Assembly (NCBI RefSeq): GCF_007744675.1
Contig: NZ_CP036269.1
Span: 2,583,546-2,647,545, forward strand
DNA: 64,000 nt
Direction of reading: 5' to 3'
Origin: Gimesia alba
GTDB lineage: Bacteria; Planctomycetota; Planctomycetia; Planctomycetales; Planctomycetaceae
Positions 44,841 through 53,444 of the stretch are shown one piece after another. The position numbers and the translations under genes are program-made. How positions within the stretch are numbered: the first letter of the stretch is position 1; each line of letters opens with the position of its first letter. Under the pieces are notes generated by a model. That model ran no database searches. It had not been told where the DNA came from and saw only the letters and a list, made by a program, of their open reading frames with translations.

Positions 44841-44857
44841 TCAAAGTCTGCCCCTTT
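44821..44857. repeat. REP-like hairpin copy D
   Basis: Arms GGGGCGGGACTCTT and AAAGTCTGCCCC around the loop AAGTGATC, followed by TTTAAT. Overlaps the 3' end of the 262-aa gene and carries its stop codon. Confidence 0.7.
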
Positions 44858-44867
44858 AATACTTTTC

Positions 44868-44950
44868 GCGCTGGTTCCAATTGTTCTTTTTATTGTGAAT
44901 GGAATGTCACAAGGCGGGCGGACACATGGGTCCCGCCCCTACGTTGGAGT
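44868..44950. repeat. Mosaic repeat, 3' part (copy 2)
   Basis: Matches 37637-37718: GGTTCC-TTGTTCTTT, TGAATGG-ATGTC, GGCGGGCG and CGCCCCTAC. A short open frame starting MNGMSQGG here and one starting MNGMSRGG at 37665 are both products of the repeat. Confidence 0.7.
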
Positions 44951-44983
44951 GGGCGACGTCAATACATACATAGAGAGTGTAAA

Positions 44984-45015
44984 GAGGTCAGGGCCAATCA
45001 GTCCTGCCTCCTTTT
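44984..45015. repeat. REP-like hairpin copy E
   Basis: Diverged copy: arms GAGGTCAGG and CCTGCCTC with a short loop, followed by CTTTT. Lies just before the gene remnant on the other strand. Confidence 0.55.
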
Positions 45016-45019
45016 CTGG

Positions 45020-45290
45020 CTATCGCGGCCTGACAATGAAAATTTTTCGGTCTGTTCCCGACAAATTCAATTTGAACTGAGATGAGGCAATTCCGTTTGA
45101 ACTCTTGTGGGCACCAAAGATGGTCGCTTGAATTGTCTTACCATTTTTTTCGACTTTCTCAAGTATGCCGGCGTGACCGAACCATGTGCCGTCGCGTTTT
45201 TTCATCCAGTACTGTATGAGGTCACCGGGCCTGGCCTCGTCTGGCTTGATCGCCGTCCCGCGTTGAATCGCAGTAACATGAATAGTAAAA
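45020..45290 (-). pseudogene. C-terminal remnant of a CHAP/NlpC-like hydrolase-type protein
   Basis: The minus-strand frame from about 45290 to the stop at 45020 encodes RGTAIKPDEARPGDLIQYW, then MKKRDGTWFGHAGILEKV and a Gly/Lys-rich end (FIVRPR). The motif A-R-P-G-D-L-I-Q-x-W ... G-H-A-G-I-L is typical of CHAP/NlpC-P60 cysteine peptidase-like proteins, where the His of G-H is catalytic. The N-terminal half with the catalytic Cys is missing: upstream the frame runs straight into hairpin copy F and a stop. It is therefore a truncated remnant. A Met at 45205 would give a 61-codon frame, unlikely to be functional. Confidence 0.65.
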
Positions 45291-45291
45291 A

Positions 45292-45332
45292 GGATCAGGA
45301 CTCTTAATCATTCAAAGAGTCCAGGCCTCTTT
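45292..45332. repeat. REP-like hairpin copy F
   Basis: Arms GGATCAGGACTCTT and AAGAGTCCAGGCC around AATCATTCA, followed by TCTTTAAT. It marks the break point of the hydrolase remnant at 45020-45290. Confidence 0.7.
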
Positions 45333-45374
45333 AATAGCTTCTACAATGAAATAAAATAAGTTGGAGAACAATGG

Positions 45375-45794
45375 ATGAAATTTATTAATTGGAATGATAT
45401 TCAAAAAAGTTTTGAGCCTTTTAAGGGTGTCTTTGAGCTACAAGATTTAATTAAATTGTGTAGTGATATAAGTATCGCTGCTTGGGAAGCCTGCTATTTG
45501 TTACCACAATGCTTTACGGAAGAAAATTTTGAGGAAAATATTGTATTAATAGAAAAAGAATGGGGCAAACACTTTGTCGATGCTCTAGTAGTAGAAGTTC
45601 GTGAAGGTATGCTGAGTGAAGTTGATAGTTTGCTAGATAGTGAAGCGTTTTCTCATGTAGTTCAAAATGGTGAATTTGACTCACATTTTCTTAAGGGAAT
45701 CAAAGTATTAAAATCTCATTTCGCAGATAATAAATGGGATTTATATCTAGACGCAAATAAAGATAGGACAGATAAAAGTGTTCGGGATTACTAA
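45375..45794 (+). CDS. Hypothetical orphan protein, 139 aa (AT-rich)
   Basis: A soluble acidic protein (starts MKFINWNDIQKSFEPFKG) rich in Leu, Asp, Glu and Phe, with a GGAGAA ribosome-binding site before the ATG. The DNA is distinctly AT-rich compared with flanking genes. No known domain; the size and composition resemble immunity or orphan proteins of the same accessory stretch (35.9-37.1 kb). Confidence 0.7.
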   Translation: MKFINWNDIQKSFEPFKGVFELQDLIKLCSDISIAAWEACYLLPQCFTEENFEENIVLIEKEWGKHFVDALVVEVREGMLSEVDSLLDSEAFSHVVQNGEFDSHFLKGIKVLKSHFADNKWDLYLDANKDRTDKSVRDY

Positions 45795-45874
45795 AAGACT
45801 ACTGATACTTTAAATGCCAGTGAAATCAATTAAGCTTCCTGACAACCTTTTTCTGACCACGAGCAAATCCAAGG

Positions 45875-46198
45875 TCAAAACCCCACGAATTGAAATTTGG
45901 CTTCCTGCCTTCCACATCTCGGGCACTTGACAGTCTGATCTCCTCGAATTGCCAAAGGGGTCATGATGGTCGCGTTCTCACCAAACTCATCGAGGGCTTG
46001 AGTTTGAATGGCTTCGTCTAGCCGTTCGTCGAAGTCCTCCTCAGGCTCATCTGCTCTTTTCTTGATTTCGACACGATGCAACACTTCGTCATCGCTCAAT
46101 ACAACAGGAACGAAGTAGCTTGACGACCAGGCATCGGAACCAAAAGGGGCCAAGTTGGATTCGTAGCCGCATGGGCATTTCAAACGGAATTGTTGCAT
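45875..46198 (-). CDS. Zinc-ribbon-like hypothetical protein, 107 aa
   Basis: A small soluble protein. Two Cys pairs suggest a zinc ribbon: CPCGYESN near the N-terminus (LKCPCG) and CPRCGRQE near the C-terminus. In between is a highly acidic helix (DEPEEDFDERLDEAIQT). The longest frame starts at 46306 within the sulfatase end, but the ATG at 46198 (MQQFRLKCPCG) removes a basic, repeat-derived leader and avoids overlap with the sulfatase. Function unknown; the zinc-binding call is inferred from Cys spacing. Confidence 0.7.
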   Translation of the reverse strand: MQQFRLKCPCGYESNLAPFGSDAWSSSYFVPVVLSDDEVLHRVEIKKRADEPEEDFDERLDEAIQTQALDEFGENATIMTPLAIRGDQTVKCPRCGRQEAKFQFVGF

Positions 46199-46233
46199 TA
46201 GAATGGTCCCACTAAACCCTGAAGCGATTAAAA

Positions 46234-46270
46234 GAGGGGCTGGACTCTTTGATACATACTGACCCTTTTT
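46234..46270. repeat. REP-like element copy G (degenerate)
   Basis: GGGGCTGGACTCTTTG followed by ACTGACCCTTTTT. Only part of the stem is preserved. It sits immediately after the stop of the exported sulfatase (minus strand). Confidence 0.5.
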
Positions 46271-46277
46271 AAGTTTT

Positions 46278-47717
46278 TTACTTCGTTTCCTGATAATCTT
46301 TCCCATTGATACTGCGGATCACAGATCGCATCCATGTATCCAGCTCCTGCTGCATCCGTTTCAGTCGCTGGGTCTGTTGAGGATTTTGGGAAAGATCGGT
46401 TTTTTCCATTGGGTCATCGCTTAGATTATAGAGTTCGAATTTGGTGCCGTTGATCCGATGCAGTTTCCAGGGCCAGTCGGTCCACGCGGCATGCCCGGTC
46501 GTGGTCTCTTCGGGAAACTGGGGGAATTCGTTGACGTCTTTGCGAACTCTTTTTGGATCATGCGGTAAGGGGGCGCCGGCCTGCTGCTTTTCCATGATCG
46601 CTTTCTGAATCTGGTCGCTCCGGGTTCCTTGCCCGCCCTGTAATTTGTGCCAGAAACCCATCGGCTTGCTGCGTTCGGTCACCGACCCCGAAATGATGCC
46701 GCTCACATCCATGCCATCGAGCGGGTGCGGCGCGTACAACTCCACGCCGGCCATCGCAAGGAGGGTCGGATAGATATCAAAGGTCGCCACAGGGACCGCG
46801 GTGCGACCTTTGAGCTGGCGTGCGGGCCATTCGATGATGCCCGGCACGCGCAGGCCTCCTTCGTAGATGCTCCCTTTTTTCTCACGACCGCCGGACGATT
46901 CCTTGACCAGCCCGCCGTTATCGCTGCAGTACCAGAGGATCGTATTCTCCGCCATGCCCATTTCTCTGATCGCGTGTCGCAGACGCCCGACCTGCTGATC
47001 GAGCAGTGTGATCTCGCGGTAGTACGCCGCGTTTGGTTTGCCTTTGTAAAGACTCGGGCCTTCCGGCACTTCCGCGTGCGGGGCATGTGGAGAAGGGAAC
47101 CAGACAACCGTAAAGATCGGGCGATTGCCGTCCTTGTGTTTCTTGAGGAATTCGAGCGTGTCATCCATCAGGATGACCGAGCCTTTTCCCTGACGATGCT
47201 CAATCTTTCCCATGCGGCTCAGGTAGGGATCGTTGTCGAAAAAGTTGAGGCCGATCACCCATTCATCAAATCCCATGCCGCTGGGATTGCAGGGCGAGTC
47301 GGGTTGGCCCGAACCCAGGTGCACTTTGCCGAAAATGCCGGTGATATAGCCGGCCGCTTTCAACGTTTCTGCGATGGTCTGCTCATGCGGGCGCATGTAG
47401 CGGCCATGGTTGGTGACTTTGGCTCGATTCGGATTACGCCCGGTCATCACGCTGGCACGGGTCGGCGAACAGACCGGCGCACCGGCATAGAATCGGTCAA
47501 AGACGAACCCGTCCTTCGCCATGGCATCGAGTGACGGCGTCTGCACAAACGGGTGACCATTATAACCGGTGTCACCCCAGCCCTGGTCATCCGCCATCAC
47601 CAGAATAATGTTGGGTTTATCGGACCTGTACGGCTTGGCCGCAAAAGAGACTTCTGTCGCGGTCAGGTAAATAACGGCTCCCATCGCTGCTAACAAAACA
47701 CGTCGATTCAGCATCAT
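46278..47717 (-). CDS. Sulfatase, exported
   Basis: A 479-residue type-I sulfatase with a signal peptide (RRVLLAAMGAVIYLTATEVSFAA). The mature N-terminus is NIILVMADDQGWGDTGYNG (metal-binding Asp pair), followed by the formylglycine motif C-S-P-T-R at 83-87 (APVCSPTRASVMTGRNP), FGKVHLGSG, and ILWYCSDNGG (Asp-Asn metal site). The C-terminal domain reads LYNLSDDPMEKTDLS. Substrate is a sulfated polymer or sugar outside the cytoplasm; not further defined. It overlaps the longer version of the small zinc-ribbon frame only if that frame's weak start is used. Confidence 0.96.
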   Translation of the reverse strand: MMLNRRVLLAAMGAVIYLTATEVSFAAKPYRSDKPNIILVMADDQGWGDTGYNGHPFVQTPSLDAMAKDGFVFDRFYAGAPVCSPTRASVMTGRNPNRAKVTNHGRYMRPHEQTIAETLKAAGYITGIFGKVHLGSGQPDSPCNPSGMGFDEWVIGLNFFDNDPYLSRMGKIEHRQGKGSVILMDDTLEFLKKHKDGNRPIFTVVWFPSPHAPHAEVPEGPSLYKGKPNAAYYREITLLDQQVGRLRHAIREMGMAENTILWYCSDNGGLVKESSGGREKKGSIYEGGLRVPGIIEWPARQLKGRTAVPVATFDIYPTLLAMAGVELYAPHPLDGMDVSGIISGSVTERSKPMGFWHKLQGGQGTRSDQIQKAIMEKQQAGAPLPHDPKRVRKDVNEFPQFPEETTTGHAAWTDWPWKLHRINGTKFELYNLSDDPMEKTDLSQNPQQTQRLKRMQQELDTWMRSVIRSINGKDYQETK

Positions 47718-48005
47718 TGTCTCTTTTCTACTTTGTGGCTGAAGTTGTGAATAAAAGCTCCTTAGAAATCAGGATTGCCAGTTTCGATCATATCAGTGCC
47801 AGACCCTGATTCACATTATCAGGTCAGCAGAGTAGGACATTTTTCCTGTATCCAGATCAGCGGGGATACAGGCTTTTGTTTCCAGACATCCGAACTGGCT
47901 GGACTAAGAAGAAAACGGTTATCAGAGGCTGGCCTCTTTTTCTGTCCAGAAAATACAGGAGCAAACCAGTTCTTTGATACAAGTTGTGGTGAGTTGCTTG
48001 ATTTT

Positions 48006-48021
48006 AGTATCAATTGATACT
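48006..48021. promoter_or_regulatory. Perfect 16-bp palindrome, candidate operator
   Basis: AGTATCAATTGATACT, a perfect inverted repeat 68 bases before the LacI-type gene's ATG. TTGATA within it could also serve as a -35 element. Confidence 0.55.
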
Positions 48022-48023
48022 AT

Positions 48024-48046
48024 CCTTTATTTCAATGAAATAAAGG
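48024..48046. promoter_or_regulatory. 23-bp palindrome, candidate LacI-family operator
   Basis: Arms CCTTTATTTCA and TGAAATAAAGG around a single central base; all 11 arm pairs match. Size and symmetry fit an operator bound by a LacI-family dimer, and the position just before the regulator suggests autoregulation and control of the overlapping downstream gene. Binding is inferred. Confidence 0.6.
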
Positions 48047-48088
48047 GATGGTAGTGTATCTGTTTCAGGGAGCATGCAGGAGATTACG

Positions 48089-49162
48089 GTGCCGGCAACA
48101 GTCAAAGACGTAGCAAAAGTAGCTGAGGTATCCGTCGGAACGGTCAGCCGTGTTTTGAGCGGTGAGCCCAATGTCTCTGCAGAGACAGCCCGACGCGTCA
48201 GAGCCGCTGTCAAACAACTGGGGTATTCTCCCTTACGTAAAAGGAGGTCTGCCTCCGATGATCGGCGGCTGTTGCGGAAGCAGATTGCAATCCTGCTCAT
48301 GGGGATGGACAGATCGTTGGCAAATCTGCCTTCGGTTGCGAGTGGAATTCACGGAGTTGAATCGGCCCTTTCTCATGCCGGCGCGAATGTTCTCTTCGCT
48401 GATTTGCCTCAAATGGACAGGCTTCCTGAAATATTGACTTCGCCCAAGACACATGGTTTGCTGATAAAAGCAGCGTTGCAGGGAAAGCTGATTGAAACTG
48501 CAGATGCAAAGTTAATCAATCGGATGCGTCAGCTCCCCACGGTCTGGTTTCTTGGTCGTCCAGACGGGTCCGACTGGGGGGATGCGGTGGAGTCAAATGA
48601 TGCGGAAGTCGGGCGACTGGCGGCGGAATATCTGCTGGCCCGGGGACACCAAAGCATCGCCATTCTCGATCCCAAGCCAGGTCACGTTACCCTGGGACAA
48701 CGCAGCGCCAGTTTCATCTGGCACGCCACTCAAAATGGCGCCAGGGTAGAACGGGTTCTTGGAGAGAAATCTAACTGGTCCATTCCTCTTCAGACCGTCA
48801 ATAACGTCGAACTGGTCGACCAGCTAATCCGGAAACTATTGAAACTGCGTAGTAAACCGACTGCTGTTTTCTGTCCTGCGGACAGTATCACGGCGATGGC
48901 ATATCATTGCTGTGCGCGTCGCCAGATTCAAATTGGTAAGGATCTCAGTTTGATTTCCTGTAACAACGAGTTACCTCTGTTACGAGGTCTCTACCCTGAA
49001 GTGACTACGATTGATATCTGTGCCGAGCAGATCGGACGCCAGGCGGTCGATCAACTGATCTGGAGATTACAACATCCAGAAGCACCACTGGTAACAGTTT
49101 CGGTGCAGCCGAGACTGGTTGAAGGGATGTCTGTGGTGAACCTGAAAAGGAGAAAGCAATGA
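48089..49162 (+). CDS. LacI-family transcriptional regulator
   Basis: Helix-turn-helix: VKDVAKVAEVSVGTVSRVLSG-type sequence (positions ~5-25), followed by the hinge helix (AAVKQLGYSP) and a periplasmic-binding-protein-like ligand domain (ESNDAEVGRLAAEYLLARGH, AVFCPADSITAMAYHC, ISCNNELPLL). An ATG at 48074 opens the frame, but the GTG at 48089 has a perfect AGGAG six bases upstream and gives the usual short N-terminus (MPATVKDVA), so it is preferred. The gene overlaps the next one by ATGA, so the pair is co-translated and it probably regulates the downstream haem/DUF6807 gene. The ligand is unknown, likely a sugar. Confidence 0.93.
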   Translation: MPATVKDVAKVAEVSVGTVSRVLSGEPNVSAETARRVRAAVKQLGYSPLRKRRSASDDRRLLRKQIAILLMGMDRSLANLPSVASGIHGVESALSHAGANVLFADLPQMDRLPEILTSPKTHGLLIKAALQGKLIETADAKLINRMRQLPTVWFLGRPDGSDWGDAVESNDAEVGRLAAEYLLARGHQSIAILDPKPGHVTLGQRSASFIWHATQNGARVERVLGEKSNWSIPLQTVNNVELVDQLIRKLLKLRSKPTAVFCPADSITAMAYHCCARRQIQIGKDLSLISCNNELPLLRGLYPEVTTIDICAEQIGRQAVDQLIWRLQHPEAPLVTVSVQPRLVEGMSVVNLKRRKQ

Positions 49163-52100
49163 ACGTGCGACTGACCCTCCTGGTCCTGCTGCTGTCAGTC
49201 AACTCCTTACTACAAGCCGAAGACGATCTACCGATCGTTCCTGAGGGCTTTGAGGTCGATGTTGTTGCCCGGGAGCCGTTAGTGAGCAATCCCTGCGTGA
49301 TGGCATTTGACCGCTGGGGACGAATCTGTGTAGCTCAGGGCCCCCAGTGGCGCGGCCCAACCCCCGACACCCCCGGAGATCGTGTTGATATTCTCATTGA
49401 TGCGGACGGGGATGGGATCAGCGACCAACGTAAGACGTTTGCCGAGGGGTTTAATTCCATCCAGGGGCTGGCCTGGCACGGTGATGATCTCTGGGTCGCC
49501 AATGCCCCGGACCTGACTGTTGTTCGTGATACTAACAATGACGATGAAGCCGACGTTTATATTCGCGTCTATACCGGTCTGGGGAATCTGGAACACTCAC
49601 TGCATGGCTTGAACTTTGGACCTGATCGTAAATTGTATATGTCGAAAGGGAACTCGAAAGGTTACAACCGGTTGGATCAGCTTGCTCCCAAAGTATTCCG
49701 GGAACTCTGGGGGCTGCCTTCTCCTGAAGGGGCTCCTGATTACACACCAGTCAAAACTTTTACAAAACAGACCTACCGACGCAAATACCACACACCGCAG
49801 GATGACTGGGGACAGCAGGGGGGAATTCTGCGCTCCGATCCCTATCGCGATGGAGTGCCGTCCGGCCAGGGGCTGGAAATCGTATCCCGCGGATTCCGGA
49901 ATCCCTGGGACATTACTTTTGATGATGGCTTCCACTGGCTGGGAACCGACAATGACCAGACACAGGGAGACAAGATCTTTGCGCCATTCTACGGAGCTCA
50001 CCTGGGGTGGGGGCATCCCTGGAGTTTTCACTGGACAGGAGAAGGGCATCTACCCACGGTCCCCGCCAGTGCTCCACTCTTTGAAGGATCAGGGGCCGGT
50101 GTAATTCATTATCATGCGAACCAGTTTCCCGAAAAGTATCAGGGAGTGTTTTTCGTCAATGACTGGATGCGGCGGGAAGTGTATGCGTTCCGCCCGCGGT
50201 GGGACGGAGCACTGATGAAATGCACGGGCGAGTTTCCTCCGGTCTTTGCGCATGCAGAGGGGGGCCGGTCTTTACCAGCGAGTTCCGGCCGCATGTTTGA
50301 GCCCACTGATATTGAAGTCGGCCCTGATGGAACTTTATATATCCTGAGCTGGGGACATGCTTACGGAGCCACGATCAAAGAGGGTAAACAGGTGGATGCA
50401 GGGCGTGTCTATCGAATTCGCTATGCGGACAATCCCCTCATCGACTGGCAACACGACCAGCGCCGCAAACCACAGGGGCAATGGACGCTCGAACAACTGT
50501 TTCAGGATTTGGCCAGTGACGTTCCCGCCTGGCGCGTGAATGCGCAAAGTGAACTACTCAGACGAGGAGAGCCGGCTCAGAAATACTTATTCTCCCGGTT
50601 GAACCAGGGCGAGCTGAGCACTGCCAGTCAGACCTGGGCTCTGTGGACCATCGGGTTAAGTTCACCTGCCGTCAGTATCGATCAATACCTGGCAGGAATT
50701 CTTGCTGGTTCGGAAGTGACCCGCAATGCCAGGATTCAGGCACTGCGTATACTGGCTCACCGGATTCGCTGGTTTGAACAATGTACGACTTTGTCTGATA
50801 CGGTCCGCCCCTTGTTGGCCAGCATCGATGCCCGACTACGACATGCAGCAGTACAAGCGATCTGGCAGGCAGAACAAAAACAGTGGATCCCTGATTTACT
50901 GGAGGTCGCCGCTGATGAATCAGATCGGATTGTTTTTTTCTCAACCTGGAATGCACTCCGCGAGCTATCATCCCTCCAGGAGCGAAAAGGATGGCTGCAG
51001 GATCCTCGCGCGGGAGTTCGACTGGCAGCGTTGCTGGGGTTGTTTCACGACGGCGCCATCAGCGGCAATGCAGTACTTGCTTTTCAAGATGATGATGATC
51101 CTCGTATTGTAAAACTGGTTAACGACTGGCTGGAGAAGACGGGGCAGGCGACTCCGCTGGTGCAATTCAATCCACCTCCAGGTGAGTATTCCCGAGCGGT
51201 CAACGTGACAGCTCAAACAACCATTTCAGGGGCTTTTCTCACTTACACACTTGATGGATCGCTGCCAACTCGCACATCTCAACGTGTGAAGGGGCCGATA
51301 CCTATAGACCACACGAGACAGTTACGAGTTGCCGTCAATCAAGGAAACAATGGAAGTAGCCAGGCTGTGACTGCCGAGTATGAGATTCGACATGTTCCCC
51401 CTTATCGGCACCGTGAATTCGTCTCGGATGTTCAGACTCCCAGCGCTCGTTATTACGAACTGGACTGGACCGGGCTTGATGTCGGCAAGCGGCATTATAC
51501 GGATCGGAAATACCACATTACTCAGGTCCCGGATGGACTGGCCGGATTACCGTTTCTGAGAACTGCCAACGGAGATGATCGCTCAACGGGAGCAGAATGG
51601 CTATCGCTGGTCACAACCGAAGACTGCGATCTCATTGTGGGAACCGATCTGCGAAACCCGGATGACCTGCGCTGGATGAAGATCGGTCAACCTGGAGGGT
51701 TTGAAGATACTGGACTGAAACTGATGACCACGGATCCCGTTTTTCGGCTGTATCGCAAACATTATCCCGCCGGTCGGGTTGTGCTGGGCGGAAACACGAA
51801 TCAACCGAAGACCGATTCTGGCCGGGGAAACTATATCGTGATTTTCCAGCGACAGATCTTATCTCCAGTGGAAAACGCACAGACAGCGACGACCGATCAG
51901 GTGCTCTCCCACATGCGAACCGCCAGTCCGGAGCGGGGGCGGGAACTGTTCCTGCATCCTCAGGGCGCTGGGTGTTTTAAATGTCACCGTATGGAGGGCA
52001 TTGGCGGTGTGCTCGCACCCGATCTGTCCGATATCGGTAACCGCGCCAGGGAACCTCGCGTGCTGATCGAATCGATCCTCGAACCGAGCAAGGTCATTAC

Positions 52101-53262
52101 CGAAGGCTTCGCCCTGCAACAGATTATCACCGTTGAGGGCAAGGTGATCTCGGGAGCCGTCATCGAGGAAACTCAACAGGCAGTGAAACTGGTTGGTACG
52201 GATGGTGTCGTCCGAACGATCGCAGTTGCTGAAATCGAAGAACGTATCGGAACCAAAGTTTCCCCGATGCCGAATGGCTTCGGAAAGATGATGAATGCTC
52301 AGCAGATTGCTGACCTCGTCGCCTGGCTGTTGACCCAGAAAAAGGTTGGTGATCGTGATGGATTTTCGTTTCAGGAATACAACGACCGGATCGAGATTTT
52401 TCTCAAATCACAGCGGATTGCGACCTATCTCAAACAGCATCCCCGATTGACGCGTCGGGCACTCGTCAACCTTATGACACCGGGGGGAATTCAGGTCACG
52501 CGCAATTTTCCACCGCGCAGCCCCGAAGACATCGACCTGGGGTATCAGGTGGAAGACGGAATCATTCATCCGGTCATGCATCCGGGACTGTGGATTGGTT
52601 TCGGTGATGTTAATGGGAATGATTACTGGCGACTGCAGGCCCAGGTCAAATACAATGGATATGTTGTACCACCTGTAGGGAGTCGAAATGCTGGGAGCTT
52701 TGCGGTGAGCAACTTGTTTATGAGCCAGAGCAAGCAGGATATCGTATGTAACGAAATCACACGTTACCGCTTTGAACGAACTCCAGACGGACTGATCCTG
52801 AGAATTGATGCTGAGTATCGATCTGATGATCACGATTTCTATTTTGGTGACCAGGAAGAATCCGGGTTGGCAGTTCGTGTCGCTTCTCCCTTACGGGTTC
52901 AGGGTGGCAGTGGCACCATACTCAATGATCGCGGAGAGCAAAATGGGGCACAGGTCTGGGGAAAGGAGGCCCGGTGGTTTGATTATGTGGGGACAGTGAA
53001 GGGACGCGAAGTCGGAGTGATGGTGCTGGCTGCTTCTCAGAATCCCCGGCCATCATGGCTGCATGCCCGTGATTATGGCGTGGTCGTCTTCAATCCCTTT
53101 CCAAAACAGCCCCGGGAACGCCGCGAACCGTACGTTAAAACCCAGGTAAAACGGGGAGAAACATTTCGACTCTCCTATGCCATCCTGATTCATGATCGAC
53201 CAGCAGATCAGCCACTGGATCATGCGAAAGCAGAACAGCAGCTATTGCAATCCCTCAAGTGA
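49159..53262 (+). CDS. PVC-type haem-binding dehydrogenase fused to DUF6807, 1367 aa
   Basis: An exported multidomain protein. Signal peptide 1-20; residues ~25-410 a glucose/sorbosone-dehydrogenase-like beta propeller (FEVDVVAREPLVSNPCVMAFD, ADGDGISDQRKTFAEGF, FDDGFHWLGTDND, FFVNDWMRREVYAF); ~420-670 HEAT-like helices; ~675-745 a chitobiase-type sandwich (TYTLDGSLPTRTSQ); an unassigned sandwich ~750-890; a cytochrome c domain with CFKCH near 939; and a C-terminal DUF6807/PmoA-like domain from ~1085 (GLWIGFGDVNGNDYW, WGKEARWFDYVGTVKG, HARDYGVVVFNPF). PVC-type dehydrogenases usually end after the haem domain, so the DUF6807 addition is notable. It overlaps the LacI gene by ATGA. Likely oxidises or processes a sugar outside the cytoplasm. 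Confidence 0.92.
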   Translation: MNVRLTLLVLLLSVNSLLQAEDDLPIVPEGFEVDVVAREPLVSNPCVMAFDRWGRICVAQGPQWRGPTPDTPGDRVDILIDADGDGISDQRKTFAEGFNSIQGLAWHGDDLWVANAPDLTVVRDTNNDDEADVYIRVYTGLGNLEHSLHGLNFGPDRKLYMSKGNSKGYNRLDQLAPKVFRELWGLPSPEGAPDYTPVKTFTKQTYRRKYHTPQDDWGQQGGILRSDPYRDGVPSGQGLEIVSRGFRNPWDITFDDGFHWLGTDNDQTQGDKIFAPFYGAHLGWGHPWSFHWTGEGHLPTVPASAPLFEGSGAGVIHYHANQFPEKYQGVFFVNDWMRREVYAFRPRWDGALMKCTGEFPPVFAHAEGGRSLPASSGRMFEPTDIEVGPDGTLYILSWGHAYGATIKEGKQVDAGRVYRIRYADNPLIDWQHDQRRKPQGQWTLEQLFQDLASDVPAWRVNAQSELLRRGEPAQKYLFSRLNQGELSTASQTWALWTIGLSSPAVSIDQYLAGILAGSEVTRNARIQALRILAHRIRWFEQCTTLSDTVRPLLASIDARLRHAAVQAIWQAEQKQWIPDLLEVAADESDRIVFFSTWNALRELSSLQERKGWLQDPRAGVRLAALLGLFHDGAISGNAVLAFQDDDDPRIVKLVNDWLEKTGQATPLVQFNPPPGEYSRAVNVTAQTTISGAFLTYTLDGSLPTRTSQRVKGPIPIDHTRQLRVAVNQGNNGSSQAVTAEYEIRHVPPYRHREFVSDVQTPSARYYELDWTGLDVGKRHYTDRKYHITQVPDGLAGLPFLRTANGDDRSTGAEWLSLVTTEDCDLIVGTDLRNPDDLRWMKIGQPGGFEDTGLKLMTTDPVFRLYRKHYPAGRVVLGGNTNQPKTDSGRGNYIVIFQRQILSPVENAQTATTDQVLSHMRTASPERGRELFLHPQGAGCFKCHRMEGIGGVLAPDLSDIGNRAREPRVLIESILEPSKVITEGFALQQIITVEGKVISGAVIEETQQAVKLVGTDGVVRTIAVAEIEERIGTKVSPMPNGFGKMMNAQQIADLVAWLLTQKKVGDRDGFSFQEYNDRIEIFLKSQRIATYLKQHPRLTRRALVNLMTPGGIQVTRNFPPRSPEDIDLGYQVEDGIIHPVMHPGLWIGFGDVNGNDYWRLQAQVKYNGYVVPPVGSRNAGSFAVSNLFMSQSKQDIVCNEITRYRFERTPDGLILRIDAEYRSDDHDFYFGDQEESGLAVRVASPLRVQGGSGTILNDRGEQNGAQVWGKEARWFDYVGTVKGREVGVMVLAASQNPRPSWLHARDYGVVVFNPFPKQPRERREPYVKTQVKRGETFRLSYAILIHDRPADQPLDHAKAEQQLLQSLK

Positions 53263-53357
53263 TAGTGGGGAAGTATTCACGCATCGCCACGATCTAAACT
53301 TTAAATAGTGAATAGAAACTTCTAAACATCAGACAAGCAGACTCAGTGGCTAAAAAA

Positions 53358-53404
53358 GGGGTCAGGACTATTTGATTGTTATTCAGGGGCCTGTCCCCTT
53401 TTAC
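53358..53404. repeat. REP-like hairpin copy H
   Basis: Arms GGGGTCAGG and CCTGTCCCC with a longer, diverged middle, then TTTT. Lies between the convergent PVC-type and ceramidase genes and could terminate either. Confidence 0.65.
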
Positions 53405-53444
53405 GTACTGCCACGAGCAGTGTATTCGCAACTGTTGCTGAGCG

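Larger units (their letters stand above)
47718..48088. other. Intergenic region upstream of the LacI-type regulator
   Basis: 371 bases between divergent genes (exported sulfatase on minus, LacI regulator on plus). It contains two palindromes (48006-48021, 48024-48046) that could be operators. The rest shows no gene; short frames at 47775-48017 lack a ribosome-binding site. Confidence 0.5.

Noticed and set aside
46647-47534. 295-codon frame antisense to the exported sulfatase
   Set aside because: The sulfatase on the minus strand has full catalytic motifs; the antisense frame has Arg/His-rich sequence typical of shadows.
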